A stretch of DNA of 64,000 bases from JABMPJ01 sp964345005 (GTDB lineage Bacteria; Verrucomicrobiota; Kiritimatiellia; UBA8416; JABMPJ01), in assembly GCA_964345005.1 (NCBI GenBank), contig CAYFPQ010000006.1, positions 15,101 to 79,100 on the forward strand, in the 5' to 3' direction. Positions 8,943 through 18,294 of this stretch are shown here, one piece after another. How positions within the stretch are numbered: position 1 is the first letter of the stretch; each line of letters opens with the position of its first letter. Both the position numbers and the translations under genes were made by a program. The notes beneath the pieces are model-generated. The model was given only the letters and a program-made list of their open reading frames with translations. It did no database searches and was not told the origin of the DNA.

Positions 8943-9723
8943 CACGCATCCCCTCTCCGTACCTGAGTGTCTTGATGGCCACATCCCGACACTCCGGCCT
9001 CATCTCCAAGCAATAAGCGAGCATTGTACCGGTTAGCCCACGCAAAGCCAATAGCTGTTTCTGGTTCAACACCGTGTTTCGAAGCAGCCCCTTCACAGGC
9101 GAGCTCGACCAGAAACGCAACACGGATTGAGTGTCGGGCCCGATAGGAACCATGTGTTCGGGGATCGGTTCAGGAAGACACTCCAGGCAGAATGCGCCTC
9201 CATGAGCCGCGTCGAAGCCCGCGCGTGCCTCGGAAAGCGGAGCACCGCAAGACACACACTGCGCCATGTGAGGCGCGTATCCGAGAACCTGCAGGAGTCT
9301 CAGCTCGAACCAATGCAGAAGCAACATCGGATCCTGTCCATCATCACACAGGACATCCAACAGCTCCTCAAGCAGTACGTATACACCTTCCTCCCGTTCA
9401 TGAGTTGGAAGCGTCGTGCGATGCACCAGGTCACAGGCGTAAGCGCAACAGGCGTAAGCCCGCCAGTTCTGCCTGAGCTGTCTTCGCAGCTTCAGTGGTG
9501 TGCATTCCTTTGCCACGTGCAGCCCGTTTCGCGCCCGTTCGTAGAAGAGCAGCTCACACGTGTAGCCCACGTCATATTGCCCAAGGAAAGCGCTCTTCGG
9601 TCGCACGGCACCCTTGACCACGGTCGATAGACGCCCGTGCTCCCTTGTCAGCCATGCCACCACATGCGAGGTCCGCGAGTAGGGCGTTACCTTGAGAACG
9701 ATGGCGTGCGTCTTGCTGATCAT
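8932..9723 (-). CDS. recO: DNA repair protein RecO
   Basis: The 263-residue protein has the RecO order: N-terminal OB fold beginning MISKTHAIVLKVTPYSRTSHVV, a helical middle, and a CxxC pair (CVSCG and CLECL) that should bind zinc. RecO works with RecR to load RecA on SSB-coated single strands. The start follows from the conserved MISKTxAIVL opening. It overlaps the following PpiC gene by 11 nt. Confidence 0.93.
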   Translation of the reverse strand: MISKTHAIVLKVTPYSRTSHVVAWLTREHGRLSTVVKGAVRPKSAFLGQYDVGYTCELLFYERARNGLHVAKECTPLKLRRQLRQNWRAYACCAYACDLVHRTTLPTHEREEGVYVLLEELLDVLCDDGQDPMLLLHWFELRLLQVLGYAPHMAQCVSCGAPLSEARAGFDAAHGGAFCLECLPEPIPEHMVPIGPDTQSVLRFWSSSPVKGLLRNTVLNQKQLLALRGLTGTMLAYCLEMRPECRDVAIKTLRYGEGMRDAD

Positions 9724-9739
9724 GGGCGCAACAGCCCCT

Positions 9740-9779
9740 GAAACAAAGCGACCCCGCTGGTCATCCCAGCGGGGTCGCT
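9740..9779 (-). terminator. Rho-independent terminator after the PEP-CTERM gene
   Basis: A perfect 14-bp stem (9747-9760 with 9766-9779) and a 5-nt loop. On the minus strand it is followed by TTTGTTTC. It lies 25 nt downstream of the PEP-CTERM stop and upstream of recO. Confidence 0.85.
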
Positions 9780-9803
9780 GTCTCTTCCTTAGTCAGTTGG
9801 AGG

Positions 9804-10583
9804 TTACTTCCGGAGGAGACCCTTTATCCCCGAACGAAGCTTTCCACGGAACGTCACACCCAGCGAGACCAGAGCGAACGCCAGCACGGCGTAGGTTCCC
9901 GGCTCAGGGTTGTGCAGTTCAAAATCCTCTATACCGTACTCCTGGCCACCCCAATTCTGGTAGCTCAGGATGATACCCATCTCCTCGACATTGTCGAGTG
10001 AGTCAGCAAACGATTCGCTGCCACCCGCCAGGTAGAAGTCGCCCTGGCTCCAAAGCGAAACCAAAAGGCTGTTCATCCCGTCAACCAGCGACCCTGTGAC
10101 ATCATCGAATATCGTCAGGCGCCACTCCGTGCCAGCAGTGGTCAGGAAGTAAAACTCCAGAGCCGCAGGCTCGTGTGGGTTGGAGGGTGTGCCCTTATCC
10201 GCGTTCGCCCAGAAGTCAAAGGTGACATACCGGACTGTCGAGTCCTGCCCCACACCGAAGTCGACATCTGTCAGATCGCCATCGCCCCCAGTCGCCTCGC
10301 CAAGAACAGTGGCTCCGACATCTTTGTCCATGTAGATGTAGTCGGTTGAGTTGGCAGGCGAACCATCAGCCTGGATCTGCAACTCCGTGTCGCCATCGCC
10401 GTCAACATCCACCGCACTTGGAGTCGTCTCCTCGGGAGTACCGCCACGCGGGTCCGAATCGGTCTGCCAACCCTCGATGCCGCCATCGAACGTGTCAATC
10501 CACGTGGCAGCTCCTGCGCCGCTGACCAGCAGGCAGAGCGCTACCGCGCCCATGCCGAGCTTTATAATCATTGAACCTCTCAT
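9804..10583 (-). CDS. PEP-CTERM sorting domain protein
   Basis: Signal peptide at residues 1-25 (ends SGAGA), a beta-rich extracellular region rich in Asp and Gly with DVDGDGDTELQI, then a C-terminal PEP-CTERM signal: NPEPGTYAVLAFALVSLG followed by basic residues. Such proteins are processed by an exosortase, not found in this window, and delivered to the outer surface or matrix. The start ATG 10583 has GGAGGAG upstream, and that sequence overlaps the stop of the preceding gene (10587). The stated domains do not define a biochemical function. A strong terminator follows. Confidence 0.88.
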   Translation of the reverse strand: MRGSMIIKLGMGAVALCLLVSGAGAATWIDTFDGGIEGWQTDSDPRGGTPEETTPSAVDVDGDGDTELQIQADGSPANSTDYIYMDKDVGATVLGEATGGDGDLTDVDFGVGQDSTVRYVTFDFWANADKGTPSNPHEPAALEFYFLTTAGTEWRLTIFDDVTGSLVDGMNSLLVSLWSQGDFYLAGGSESFADSLDNVEEMGIILSYQNWGGQEYGIEDFELHNPEPGTYAVLAFALVSLGVTFRGKLRSGIKGLLRK

Positions 10584-10586
10584 CGT

Positions 10587-11585
10587 CTACTCCTCCGTGA
10601 TTACTGCGACAACTCTATAGAAATACGGGCCACCTTCTGTCGCGCTGGCATCCGTCCACAGCGATTCATCGCCCTGCACATCGACATCTGCCTCCGTCAG
10701 CCCGTGTCCATCAAGAAGCGTAGTGAACCCGTTGGCCAGATCATCCGTGCGCTGAATGTTGAACGCACGGTACGACGCAGGTATCGAGGACCACTTGATA
10801 ACGGCTCCGCCCTCGCCAACAGACACTACTTCAGCCATGACGCCGTCTTCCGACCCGGTAAGCGTCTCATCAAGATCGCTCACTCCATCGCCATCGGTAT
10901 CGCCATCCAAGGCCTGGGCCTCTGCAATCGTGCCGACGCCAAACCTTGCCCACAGCGCCTCGCCCAACGGAGACAGGTTGCCCGGATACTCGGTGCCACT
11001 GGAATCGATGAGCATGAAGTCCTTGATGATGTAGACTTGCTCTTCCAAGGCATCCTTTTCGGCCTTGATCGTGAGACCAAGACTGTCAACCGCAGTGACG
11101 GACTGCGCCCAAGCATCATCCCCAAGCGTCCAAGTGGCATCATGCCAGCCATCGGCTGCGCGATCGAACCCTATCTCGTACTGGATCCACTCGCTACCAG
11201 ACGGAGGATCATTCTTCTCGGTTACCCACTTCCGACTGCCACTCACCAGAAGAGGCTTGAAGGTAAGGGGAACGTGGCCATCACTCTTGACCTTGTACTT
11301 CAAGGCAACAATGTCCGCGGCGACGTAATCCCCCACAAAGGCACCACTTGCCACGCCAACATGTGCCACAGCCAAGACGTTCGGTACGTCGTGGTAGTTG
11401 CCGTTTGGACGGTCTGCAAAGGTGACGATCGTCTCACCATACGGCCCAGACGTGACAGTGACATTACCCACAGGCTCATCCTGCGCCAGCGGGGCTGGTA
11501 CCTGACCGGGTGCAACCGCGGCACAGGCAATGCCTGTGCAGATCACGGTGACAGCCAGACTCAATGCTATCAACCTGCTTTTCAT
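10587..11585 (-). CDS. Secreted protein with thrombospondin-type-3-like calcium repeat
   Basis: The 332-residue protein has a clear signal peptide (MKSRLIALSLAVTVICTGIACA), a carbohydrate-binding-like beta region and one Asp-rich calcium loop, DGDTDGDGVSDLDE, followed by a short domain ending FYRVVAVITEE. I chose the ATG at 11585, with GAGGAAC upstream, over 11615. It sits between a larger secreted protein (11627) and the PEP-CTERM protein (9804), with intergenic gaps of 41 nt or less, so the three are probably one operon. No enzyme motif is visible. Confidence 0.8.
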   Translation of the reverse strand: MKSRLIALSLAVTVICTGIACAAVAPGQVPAPLAQDEPVGNVTVTSGPYGETIVTFADRPNGNYHDVPNVLAVAHVGVASGAFVGDYVAADIVALKYKVKSDGHVPLTFKPLLVSGSRKWVTEKNDPPSGSEWIQYEIGFDRAADGWHDATWTLGDDAWAQSVTAVDSLGLTIKAEKDALEEQVYIIKDFMLIDSSGTEYPGNLSPLGEALWARFGVGTIAEAQALDGDTDGDGVSDLDETLTGSEDGVMAEVVSVGEGGAVIKWSSIPASYRAFNIQRTDDLANGFTTLLDGHGLTEADVDVQGDESLWTDASATEGGPYFYRVVAVITEE

Positions 11586-11626
11586 TTTAGTTCCTCTTTT
11601 TTGGTTGTACATCAACTCAAATCACC

Positions 11627-13783
11627 CTAGTTGGACAGAACCCACGTAATATCGCCGCTCTGCTTGTTGTAGTACATGAACGAGTCACCCGGGCATACTG
11701 TGAAGCCGACCTTAGTGCCCTTGTAGAGCCAGTCGCCGGGAGCCGAAGCCTGCGGGTTGGTGCCCGAAAGCACGTACTGGAACTTCCGAGTCTTCTTCGT
11801 AACGGTGTTGTAGAACAGGATCTCATCCCACTGATGGGCCGGATCACCAGAACCGCCACTGTCGAAGCCCATCGAATCGTTTTCGTTGATATCGATGCAC
11901 CCACCGGGGAACGTCGCAGGAACGACGAGGTCCGTACGGCCTCTAGCAGCATCGTTTGTCCCTTTTGCCTCAGCCTGGCTGCTCCAGGCAACGACGTTGC
12001 TGTAAGGATAGAATGCCAGGGTATCGGATCCCGGCAGACGGGTCAGCAGGAGACCTTCAGCCGCATTCGTAACGGCAGTCGGAGTATCCAGCGTTGACCA
12101 CACGCCAGAAGCTGCGAGCTCGTAGGTTTCACCCGCGGGTGTCAGAATTTCATCGCCTGGGAACAGGCCGATGGAGAGATCCTGCCCGAAACGAGTCGTG
12201 CCACCATCAATGATCTTCTGGTTGGCGTACGTATACGGCGGCATCGCGAGAATCTGATCCTCACCCTCGGCACGCTCGAATATAACCAGATTGGTGTAAT
12301 TGGTATGCGTCGGCGAGTAGGACAGAGAGACGGCAACCGCGTCAACATGAGCGGTAACCGACGACTCGTTGGTGATGATCAGCTCGGTGAACTTGCCGGA
12401 TCCGCTGTAACCATTATTGAAGTCCAACGGGGCAGTGTTGACCTTGGTCATATCCGTTACGAACGTATTGTCGGCCGAATAGTACAGATCCCACTTCTGC
12501 GCGTTATAGTCCAAGTGTGCGGCCAAGCCAATCCACGTTCCGTTCGTGAGCTGACTGCCGCTGATGGAAGTAGCTTCCCACGCTGTGTCGTTCCAGACGT
12601 AGAGTGTGTTCGTAACCACGCAAATAGCCGCAGCCTCATCGTCAACGATGGTGGTAGGAATCTCGGTGCAAGGAACCGGCTGCACGTAGACCTGGCAGAA
12701 TACGTTCGTTGCCGCGGTGTTCGACACCACGACGCTAATCCCACCGGACGAAAGCGCGATACCACGCGAGTCACCCATAGCAGACAGCGATGTGTCCGTC
12801 ACAGTGGCGTTACCTGCCAGTTTCGTGAAGGCACGGTAGCTATCAGTAATGTTTGTCGGCACCGAAGCTACGCCTGCAAACTTCTCGAAATAGGGAATGA
12901 CCCAGGACTTGTCGTTGGAATCGGTCGGGTCGGTCCCATCAAGGTACTCTTCCCCGTCGGTACGTCCATCACCATCGGTATCTGTGCTTGAGTAATGACT
13001 CGCGATATCACCGAAGTAGTGCAGCTCGTAGGCATCGTCCATACCATCGCCATCTTCGTCGCTGTCAAGCGTAACGCCGGCAGCCCACGTATCCGCTGAA
13101 GGATAGTTGGTGGCACTAACCGTGATCATGTCAGCATAGACATCATCGGAAAGCGTGATCCTCTCGAGCTGAGACTTACTTGTGTTGAAGTCCAGGTTTT
13201 CCTGCACAAGACGCCCCTGCAGGAACAGGTCCCACGTGTCGTTGGCGTAGTTCATGTAGACCGTGGTACGCTGCATGTTTGTCGGGCTGGCATCGTTGTC
13301 AGTGGTAACAACGGCATCTCCACTGTGGTCAGTAGTGATGATCGTCCAGTTGGTGCTGCCGCTGCCCTGATTCACAACAACGTGGCCGTTGGTGTCGAAA
13401 AAGAAGGCAACCGCCGAACCGGATACTTCAGAGAAGTCACGATTCGTCGCCACACCGTCATACAGGTTCGGAGCGATCCACATGTCGATCCAAACGTTCG
13501 ATGACGTGCCGCTCGTGACCGGCGTGGCGTTGGTTGCATCAGCATCCTGAGCAACATACATCACGTCTGTACCTGCAGCGTTGGGCTCCGAAGCGGGAAC
13601 CCAGGACATACCGTCCTGCAGGTTCGTAGTGACAACGGTTCCTGCGGCAGCGCCCCAGTCACCGAGGTCGGTCTCGAAGTTGTCATTGTACTGGTTAACG
13701 GCCAGCACAGAACTACCCGAGATGGCAATCGCTATCGCGACCACCCATGCACACACTTTGCAGTGCGAATACAAGTAAGTCAT
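11627..13783 (-). CDS. Large secreted protein with calcium-binding repeats
   Basis: About 718 residues with a signal peptide (hydrophobic core CAWVVAIAIAISGSSVLA), two related beta-sandwich-like regions (each with WDLFLQG/WDLYYSADN and QLxRITL/KFTELII-type strands), Asp-rich calcium loops DSDEDGDGMDDAYE and DTDGDGRTDGEEYLDGTDP between them, and a C-terminal beta domain. The start ATG 13783 has GGAGG 8 nt upstream. No PEP-CTERM or other anchor is seen, so it may be released or held by the small PEP-CTERM partner. Substrate unknown. Confidence 0.8.
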   Translation of the reverse strand: MTYLYSHCKVCAWVVAIAIAISGSSVLAVNQYNDNFETDLGDWGAAAGTVVTTNLQDGMSWVPASEPNAAGTDVMYVAQDADATNATPVTSGTSSNVWIDMWIAPNLYDGVATNRDFSEVSGSAVAFFFDTNGHVVVNQGSGSTNWTIITTDHSGDAVVTTDNDASPTNMQRTTVYMNYANDTWDLFLQGRLVQENLDFNTSKSQLERITLSDDVYADMITVSATNYPSADTWAAGVTLDSDEDGDGMDDAYELHYFGDIASHYSSTDTDGDGRTDGEEYLDGTDPTDSNDKSWVIPYFEKFAGVASVPTNITDSYRAFTKLAGNATVTDTSLSAMGDSRGIALSSGGISVVVSNTAATNVFCQVYVQPVPCTEIPTTIVDDEAAAICVVTNTLYVWNDTAWEATSISGSQLTNGTWIGLAAHLDYNAQKWDLYYSADNTFVTDMTKVNTAPLDFNNGYSGSGKFTELIITNESSVTAHVDAVAVSLSYSPTHTNYTNLVIFERAEGEDQILAMPPYTYANQKIIDGGTTRFGQDLSIGLFPGDEILTPAGETYELAASGVWSTLDTPTAVTNAAEGLLLTRLPGSDTLAFYPYSNVVAWSSQAEAKGTNDAARGRTDLVVPATFPGGCIDINENDSMGFDSGGSGDPAHQWDEILFYNTVTKKTRKFQYVLSGTNPQASAPGDWLYKGTKVGFTVCPGDSFMYYNKQSGDITWVLSN

Positions 13784-13953
13784 AGTAGTAACCTCCAAAC
13801 AGACTTTTACTATCTGGAATGATTATGGCAGAAATGGGAGGCCGAGGTCAATGCAAAAATGGCGATATATAGGGAAAATCCCCTATTGACGCCTACAAGC
13901 GAGGAAGTCATTGAAACTCAACGACTAACGCGCTGTAACAAGATCATGCACCC

Positions 13954-15171
13954 CTATGACCGTCGGGATGCCGCAACAGGGACGAGATCCATGGCCTGGT
14001 CGCCGGGCATCACGGAGAAGCCGGGGCCATCGGTCTTGCCATCCCGGAATTCCCCGATGTACTCCTGGCCATCTTCATAGATGTAGCGCCCCCGTCCATG
14101 ACGCTTGCCGTTGCGAAACTCTCCGACGTAGCGCGATCCATCAGCAAACACGTAGGTGCCTTTGCCGTGACGTCGGTCGTCGAGAAACTCGCCCTTGTAA
14201 GTGTCGCCGTTCAGGAAGTAGAGGACGCCGTAGCCCTGTTTCCTATCTTCTCTGAAGTTGCCCTCGTACCGGTCGCCATTGCGAAAGTAGTAAACGCCCC
14301 AGCCGTCGAGCAAGCCGCCCCGGAGCTGTCCCTCATACCGATCGCCGCTCGGAAAACGGACGACATGGATGTCATCCAATCCCCCGCCCCGCCGCGGTAC
14401 ACCATCCAGCTCACGCTGGGCGGCCTCGGGGTCAACGATCTCGCGCAGACGATCCGGTACCTTCGCGGTTGTTGCGACCGATGCATCTTCATGTGCGGCA
14501 GCGATATCTCCAGTCGTCCCCTCTTCTGACAGTTCCGGGATACCATCATTTCCCCGTTCCGAGACACTAGGCTCAGCAGCTATACCAGCATCGGCAAGCG
14601 CTGCTGCGTACTTCTGATTGAGTTCATCCATCTGCTTCTGCCGGATCTCCAACATGGACTCAAGCCGTTCAAGGCGAGACTCCAGCGAATCGATCGACTT
14701 TGCCCGCCGATCGCCGTTGGCGGAGACCCACTTGCCGAACCGCTCCAGGTTGGTCTTAAACATGCGATTCTCGAGGACGCGCGATGACTCGGACTGCTCA
14801 ACGGTTCCGAGGATATCTTCGCTACGACTCTCAAGGCCTGTCACACGATCGACCACCCCTTCCACCTGCGACGCAGCCCTGCGGACCTCCTGGCGAGCTG
14901 TCGCGACCTCCTCGGTCGCTTCGCGGGAGTTACGCACCACGTATATCCCGATCGATATGAAGAGCGTGAGCACCACGAGTACGACGAACAGGAAGATCGT
15001 GCTGGTCCAGACCACCACTCTGCGGCTGCGCAGACGCTCCGACTCAACGTAGCGACGTACGACATCCATCGCCACCACGGGATCCATCCCCGCGGGCAGA
15101 TCACCACCGTCCCGCGTGACCAAGGCCACGTCGGGAGGCTCAGAGCTGCTACGTCTGTCGTGCAAGGCCAT
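13954..15171 (-). CDS. Membrane-anchored MORN-repeat protein
   Basis: This 405-residue protein has one membrane helix (about residues 55-76, TSTIFLFVVLVVLTLFISIG), a coiled coil (about 85-200), an acidic linker, and about five MORN repeats at the C-terminus (GDRYEGQLRGG, GDRYEGNFRED, GDTYKGEFLDD, GSRYVGEFRNG, GQEYIGEFRDG). MORN repeats form a beta-sheet platform for lipid or protein contacts. The helix is N-terminal and not preceded by a signal peptide, so the repeats probably face the periplasm, but orientation is not certain. It ends the minus-strand secretion cluster, 43 nt after the gspM-like gene, which suggests a role linked to that machine. Confidence 0.82.
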   Translation of the reverse strand: MALHDRRSSSEPPDVALVTRDGGDLPAGMDPVVAMDVVRRYVESERLRSRRVVVWTSTIFLFVVLVVLTLFISIGIYVVRNSREATEEVATARQEVRRAASQVEGVVDRVTGLESRSEDILGTVEQSESSRVLENRMFKTNLERFGKWVSANGDRRAKSIDSLESRLERLESMLEIRQKQMDELNQKYAAALADAGIAAEPSVSERGNDGIPELSEEGTTGDIAAAHEDASVATTAKVPDRLREIVDPEAAQRELDGVPRRGGGLDDIHVVRFPSGDRYEGQLRGGLLDGWGVYYFRNGDRYEGNFREDRKQGYGVLYFLNGDTYKGEFLDDRRHGKGTYVFADGSRYVGEFRNGKRHGRGRYIYEDGQEYIGEFRDGKTDGPGFSVMPGDQAMDLVPVAASRRS

Positions 15172-15213
15172 GCGTTTCTGTGGTCGAGACGGAACCTGTA
15201 AGATCTATCGGCG

Positions 15214-15801
15214 CTACTCTTCCAGACTTTCCTGTTCAGGGGCCCCACCCGGCCCTGTTGGAATCATGATCTTCGAGACCACCATAGTGCCCTCAACCCG
15301 CTGGTCATCGGCGCTGGGAGCAATCGCGACCTTACGTACCCGCATCATTCCGGGCGTCTGCCACACCTGGTGAAGAAAGCTCAGGAGGCCTGCCATCGGT
15401 GCCTCGAATTCGCGAATATCGATCACATACTCCGTGGAACCTGCTGAGGTAACCGGCGGCCGGTGCTCCATCCTTCCGATGATCGCCACGCCCGCGCTAC
15501 CAGCCAAGTCCTCGATCTCCGCCTTAATGGCATCAATTTCTTCCGAATCCGACAATTCAGAGGCAATCAACGCTTCAATTCGCGAGTACTCGGCCTCGAT
15601 TGGGCCCTTTGACCGCAGAACCCCGCGGTTGTAGTCCAGCTCTTTCGCGTCTGCGGCGGCTTGCTCCTCTACAGTTTCCACGCGATCAGCCACCATGCCT
15701 ACGACAAGGCGATCCACCATCAGCACCAAGACGAACACGAGAGCCAGCCCCAGCCCCCAACGCTCACGCGCCCGCAGCTTTTCCAGTTTCAAGAATGCCA
15801 T
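15214..15801 (-). CDS. GspM/PilO-like inner-membrane assembly protein
   Basis: A 195-residue bitopic protein: short cytoplasmic start, one helix (about 17-37, WGLGLALVFVLVLMVDRLVV), coiled coil, then a small ferredoxin-like periplasmic domain (EYVIDIREFEAPMAGLLSFLHQV). This arrangement fits PilO of type IV pili or GspM of type II secretion. It starts 3 nt after the stop of the GspL/PilM-N gene, as in pilMNO operons. The assignment rests on topology and context more than on sequence motifs. Confidence 0.75.
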   Translation of the reverse strand: MAFLKLEKLRARERWGLGLALVFVLVLMVDRLVVGMVADRVETVEEQAAADAKELDYNRGVLRSKGPIEAEYSRIEALIASELSDSEEIDAIKAEIEDLAGSAGVAIIGRMEHRPPVTSAGSTEYVIDIREFEAPMAGLLSFLHQVWQTPGMMRVRKVAIAPSADDQRVEGTMVVSKIMIPTGPGGAPEQESLEE

Positions 15802-15803
15802 AG

Positions 15804-17234
15804 CTATTTGCCCGCCCCTGTTTCCAGTTTGCCCGAAATCCTGAAATTGAAACGCTTGCTCCTTTGGTCCTGCGAGCTAGTGCGTTCCACATCGATGAAC
15901 AGGGGGCTCTTCTCCAGGTTGTCCCGCAGTTCTTTGATCTCTCGCCGAAACAGCGCAGCCCCCTGCAGCGTAAGGGCGCCCTGCGCCACGTCTATGTCCA
16001 CCGAATTGAAATACACCTCCTCGGGAACTGCCGCGTGAACGGCACCGAGCAGTGTTATGGCCGCGAAACGCGCGTCCTCGCGCGCACTCACATCGTTAAT
16101 CACTTTCTGCATCTCACCAACCCGCTCTACGGCTGGTTGTGTCCGCTCGACCTCGGCACGTACAGAGTCGGCCTGTGCCTTCCGCACGACATACTTGGAG
16201 ATTCCGTAGAACGAGCCACCGAACAGTGCCGCGACAAGCAGAACACCCAGCAAGGTCAGGCCTCTTGCTCGTGAGACCATCGCACGCGCCCGTAGCGTGG
16301 CTGCAGGGAACAGCTTCAGCGCAATGGAGCCGGTGTCAGTCGCCACACCCGTCACGGCTGTCAACGAAACATCCTTACCCACGGCTTCATCAATATCCAC
16401 GCCGCCCGGCGCATCCTGTACCGTCTGTCCCGGGCTTACGCGCGCAACCGGAATCTGAAGGACATCCCCCAGCGCACCGGTCAGTGCATCCGGAGCGATC
16501 GCGCATCCGGCGAGCGTCAGGCGGGTCACGTCAAGATCGGGGCTTTCACCATGGCAGATTTCCAGGGCCTGCTTTGCCTCAGACACGAGTTTCTCGCTCC
16601 AACGCGACTCGTCCTCCTCCAGCTGCTCGGCACCCACCAGTATGCTGCGTGTGTACTGGAGCTCGCCGTCCTGCGTAACGACAAGATCCGCGTGTGCGGC
16701 ATCAATGTCCAACACCGCTTCGGCCTGGCCTTCGATGGCTGTCGGCTGGGCGGCCGCCCACTGGGCCAGCCCGTCTGAACCAATGGTCATGGTCTCGACA
16801 TTGATGCCGGCCGCATCCATCAGGTTGAAGCACTCGCGTAGCGGACCACGCTGAATGACCACCAACACCACGCGCGTGTAACCGTCCCGCGGCTTCAGGA
16901 CCCGGTAGTCTGCCACCACTTCGTCGCGCGTATAGGGAACCTGTTTCCCGAACTGAAGATCAACCATGCCTGCGATCTCGGCCAGATCCATCGACGGCAG
17001 GTCAAACATGCGGACGGTTACCATGTTACGCGGGAGACAGCCGATCACATGGCTCGTATCGAAGCCATGCACTTCAATCGCGTCCGCGAGGAGTTCCTCA
17101 AGAGCCCCCGCAACCGGCGCCTGGCATGTGTGAAACTTTGTGAGAGTTGCCCCACCGGGCCGCACAGAGAATTCGGCAAGCTTGACACGATCGGTACCCA
17201 GCTCAATGACGGTGCGCTTGCCTTTAGAACTCAT
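15804..17234 (-). CDS. GspL-like protein (PilM-type actin fold fused to PilN-type domain)
   Basis: The N-terminal about 340 residues look like a PilM/GspL actin-like ATPase fold (TVIELGTDRVKLAEF, VIGCLPRNMVTVRMFDLPSMD, AEAVLDIDAAHADLVV). This is followed by a membrane helix (about 343-362, GLTLLGVLLVAALFGGSFYG) and a PilN-like periplasmic coiled-coil/ferredoxin-like domain. In many bacteria these are two genes (pilM, pilN); here they are one 476-residue chain as in GspL. It overlaps gspK by 11 nt. I chose ATG 17234 because it gives the conserved start MSSKGKRTVIELG. Confidence 0.82.
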   Translation of the reverse strand: MSSKGKRTVIELGTDRVKLAEFSVRPGGATLTKFHTCQAPVAGALEELLADAIEVHGFDTSHVIGCLPRNMVTVRMFDLPSMDLAEIAGMVDLQFGKQVPYTRDEVVADYRVLKPRDGYTRVVLVVIQRGPLRECFNLMDAAGINVETMTIGSDGLAQWAAAQPTAIEGQAEAVLDIDAAHADLVVTQDGELQYTRSILVGAEQLEEDESRWSEKLVSEAKQALEICHGESPDLDVTRLTLAGCAIAPDALTGALGDVLQIPVARVSPGQTVQDAPGGVDIDEAVGKDVSLTAVTGVATDTGSIALKLFPAATLRARAMVSRARGLTLLGVLLVAALFGGSFYGISKYVVRKAQADSVRAEVERTQPAVERVGEMQKVINDVSAREDARFAAITLLGAVHAAVPEEVYFNSVDIDVAQGALTLQGAALFRREIKELRDNLEKSPLFIDVERTSSQDQRSKRFNFRISGKLETGAGK

Positions 17235-18294
17235 GCCAGTACTGCCTCTGTCCGCTCTTATCGACCACAAACTCTATCCGGGCTGCCTCGGCCCCCGTGG
17301 CGGTGTGCCCCACTGCCATCCCGTAAAACGCGGTGGAGTACAGCCTCAAGAACCCAAAAGGACTAAGGTCCGATTTCTCAAGTGGCGCTCCCCCACGCTT
17401 CTCGATTATCCGATCAATGGTTGCCCTGTGCTCCGGATAAGCTGCGGCACAAGAAAGCAGCAACTCGGTCGACGCCGTATTGGCGTTGATCGCGCCGCTG
17501 CCGTAGACCGTCACGTAGGGCTCAATCAAGGCAAAGACACCATCATCAACCCCTTCCACAAGCAGAAACTCATGAATGGAGTCCAACGGCGCCATGCCAC
17601 CACTATCGGGCTCACCATAACCGCGCTCAGCCCGAACTGTCAATAAATGTTGCTGCTTGGCCTCGCGGTACGCTCGAAGGAATTCGTACAAGGTTTCCGC
17701 CTGCCCCGCGCTTGTACCCCCGACTTGGATCATGAACTGCTCGAAGACCGATTTCATTACGGGGGACACATTTAGATTCAGACGGCTCTCCGCCCCCACC
17801 AGCCCAACGTTGGTCACCGTTCCGTCGGCAGTCCGGTTTACGCTGACGATCGAGAACGTGCCGTTTTCGTCGACTACCTGATCGCTGAACACTTGGGGAT
17901 CCGCGTTCCATGCACCCTCCCCCCAAGCGTCCCACCGATTCGTGTTGCACGCCACCTGCAGGGCGGCGTGCGTTACCCCGGCCCGCGCGAGGTGATAGCC
18001 ATGCACATCATCGTGCATAAACCCGGCCAGTTTCAGCCCCGCCGATACATGCGCCCCCACAGCCAAGGCCAACGCAGCAAGGAAGAACAGCACCCAGAGC
18101 GCGAGGATTAGAACGCTCCCATCTTGAACGGGCGAACGCGGCTCGCGGCGGAGAGCTCGCCCTACCTCACCGTGGATCAGGTAGGGCGAGCTCTCCGAGC
18201 GAGCCGCAAACTTGTTAACAGCCCCGACTCCCATTGCAGCGAGCAACCCATTTCGTAGTTTGGCTGTTCGATTGTGCGTCATTCGGCTATTCAC
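17224..18294 (-). CDS. gspK: GspK-like minor pseudopilin with a repeat-encoded leader
   Basis: The core reads QDGSVLILALWVLFFLAALALAVG, the GspK-type N-terminal helix (Gly before the cleavage site, no Glu5), followed by the SAM-like helical region with SRLNLN and AINANTASTELLL found in GspK. GspK caps the pseudopilus tip. The leader before the glycine is about 60 residues against the usual 6-10, and almost all of it is encoded by two palindromic repeats (18251-18294 and 18138-18207). The GTG at 18294 has GGAGG upstream, inside the end of gspJ; an ATG at 18282 is also possible. Position in the gspG-I-J-K order supports the call. Confidence 0.85.
   Translation of the reverse strand: MNSRMTHNRTAKLRNGLLAAMGVGAVNKFAARSESSPYLIHGEVGRALRREPRSPVQDGSVLILALWVLFFLAALALAVGAHVSAGLKLAGFMHDDVHGYHLARAGVTHAALQVACNTNRWDAWGEGAWNADPQVFSDQVVDENGTFSIVSVNRTADGTVTNVGLVGAESRLNLNVSPVMKSVFEQFMIQVGGTSAGQAETLYEFLRAYREAKQQHLLTVRAERGYGEPDSGGMAPLDSIHEFLLVEGVDDGVFALIEPYVTVYGSGAINANTASTELLLSCAAAYPEHRATIDRIIEKRGGAPLEKSDLSPFGFLRLYSTAFYGMAVGHTATGAEAARIEFVVDKSGQRQYWHEF
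18138..18207. repeat. Palindromic repeat family 1, copy B (inside gspK leader)
   Basis: Arms 18138-18167 and 18179-18207, sharing CTCGCCCTACCT / AGGTAGGGCGAGCT with copies A and C. Read on the minus strand it encodes part of the GspK leader in frame, just before the pseudopilin cleavage site. Confidence 0.92.
18251..18294. repeat. Repeat family 4 (TTCGTAG-TTGGCTGTTCG type) at gspK start
   Basis: This stretch contains TTTCGTAGTTTGGCTGTTCG, nearly the same as 59164-59183, and as the complement of 59041-59060. Here it covers the gspK start codon and the first leader residues. Confidence 0.75.
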
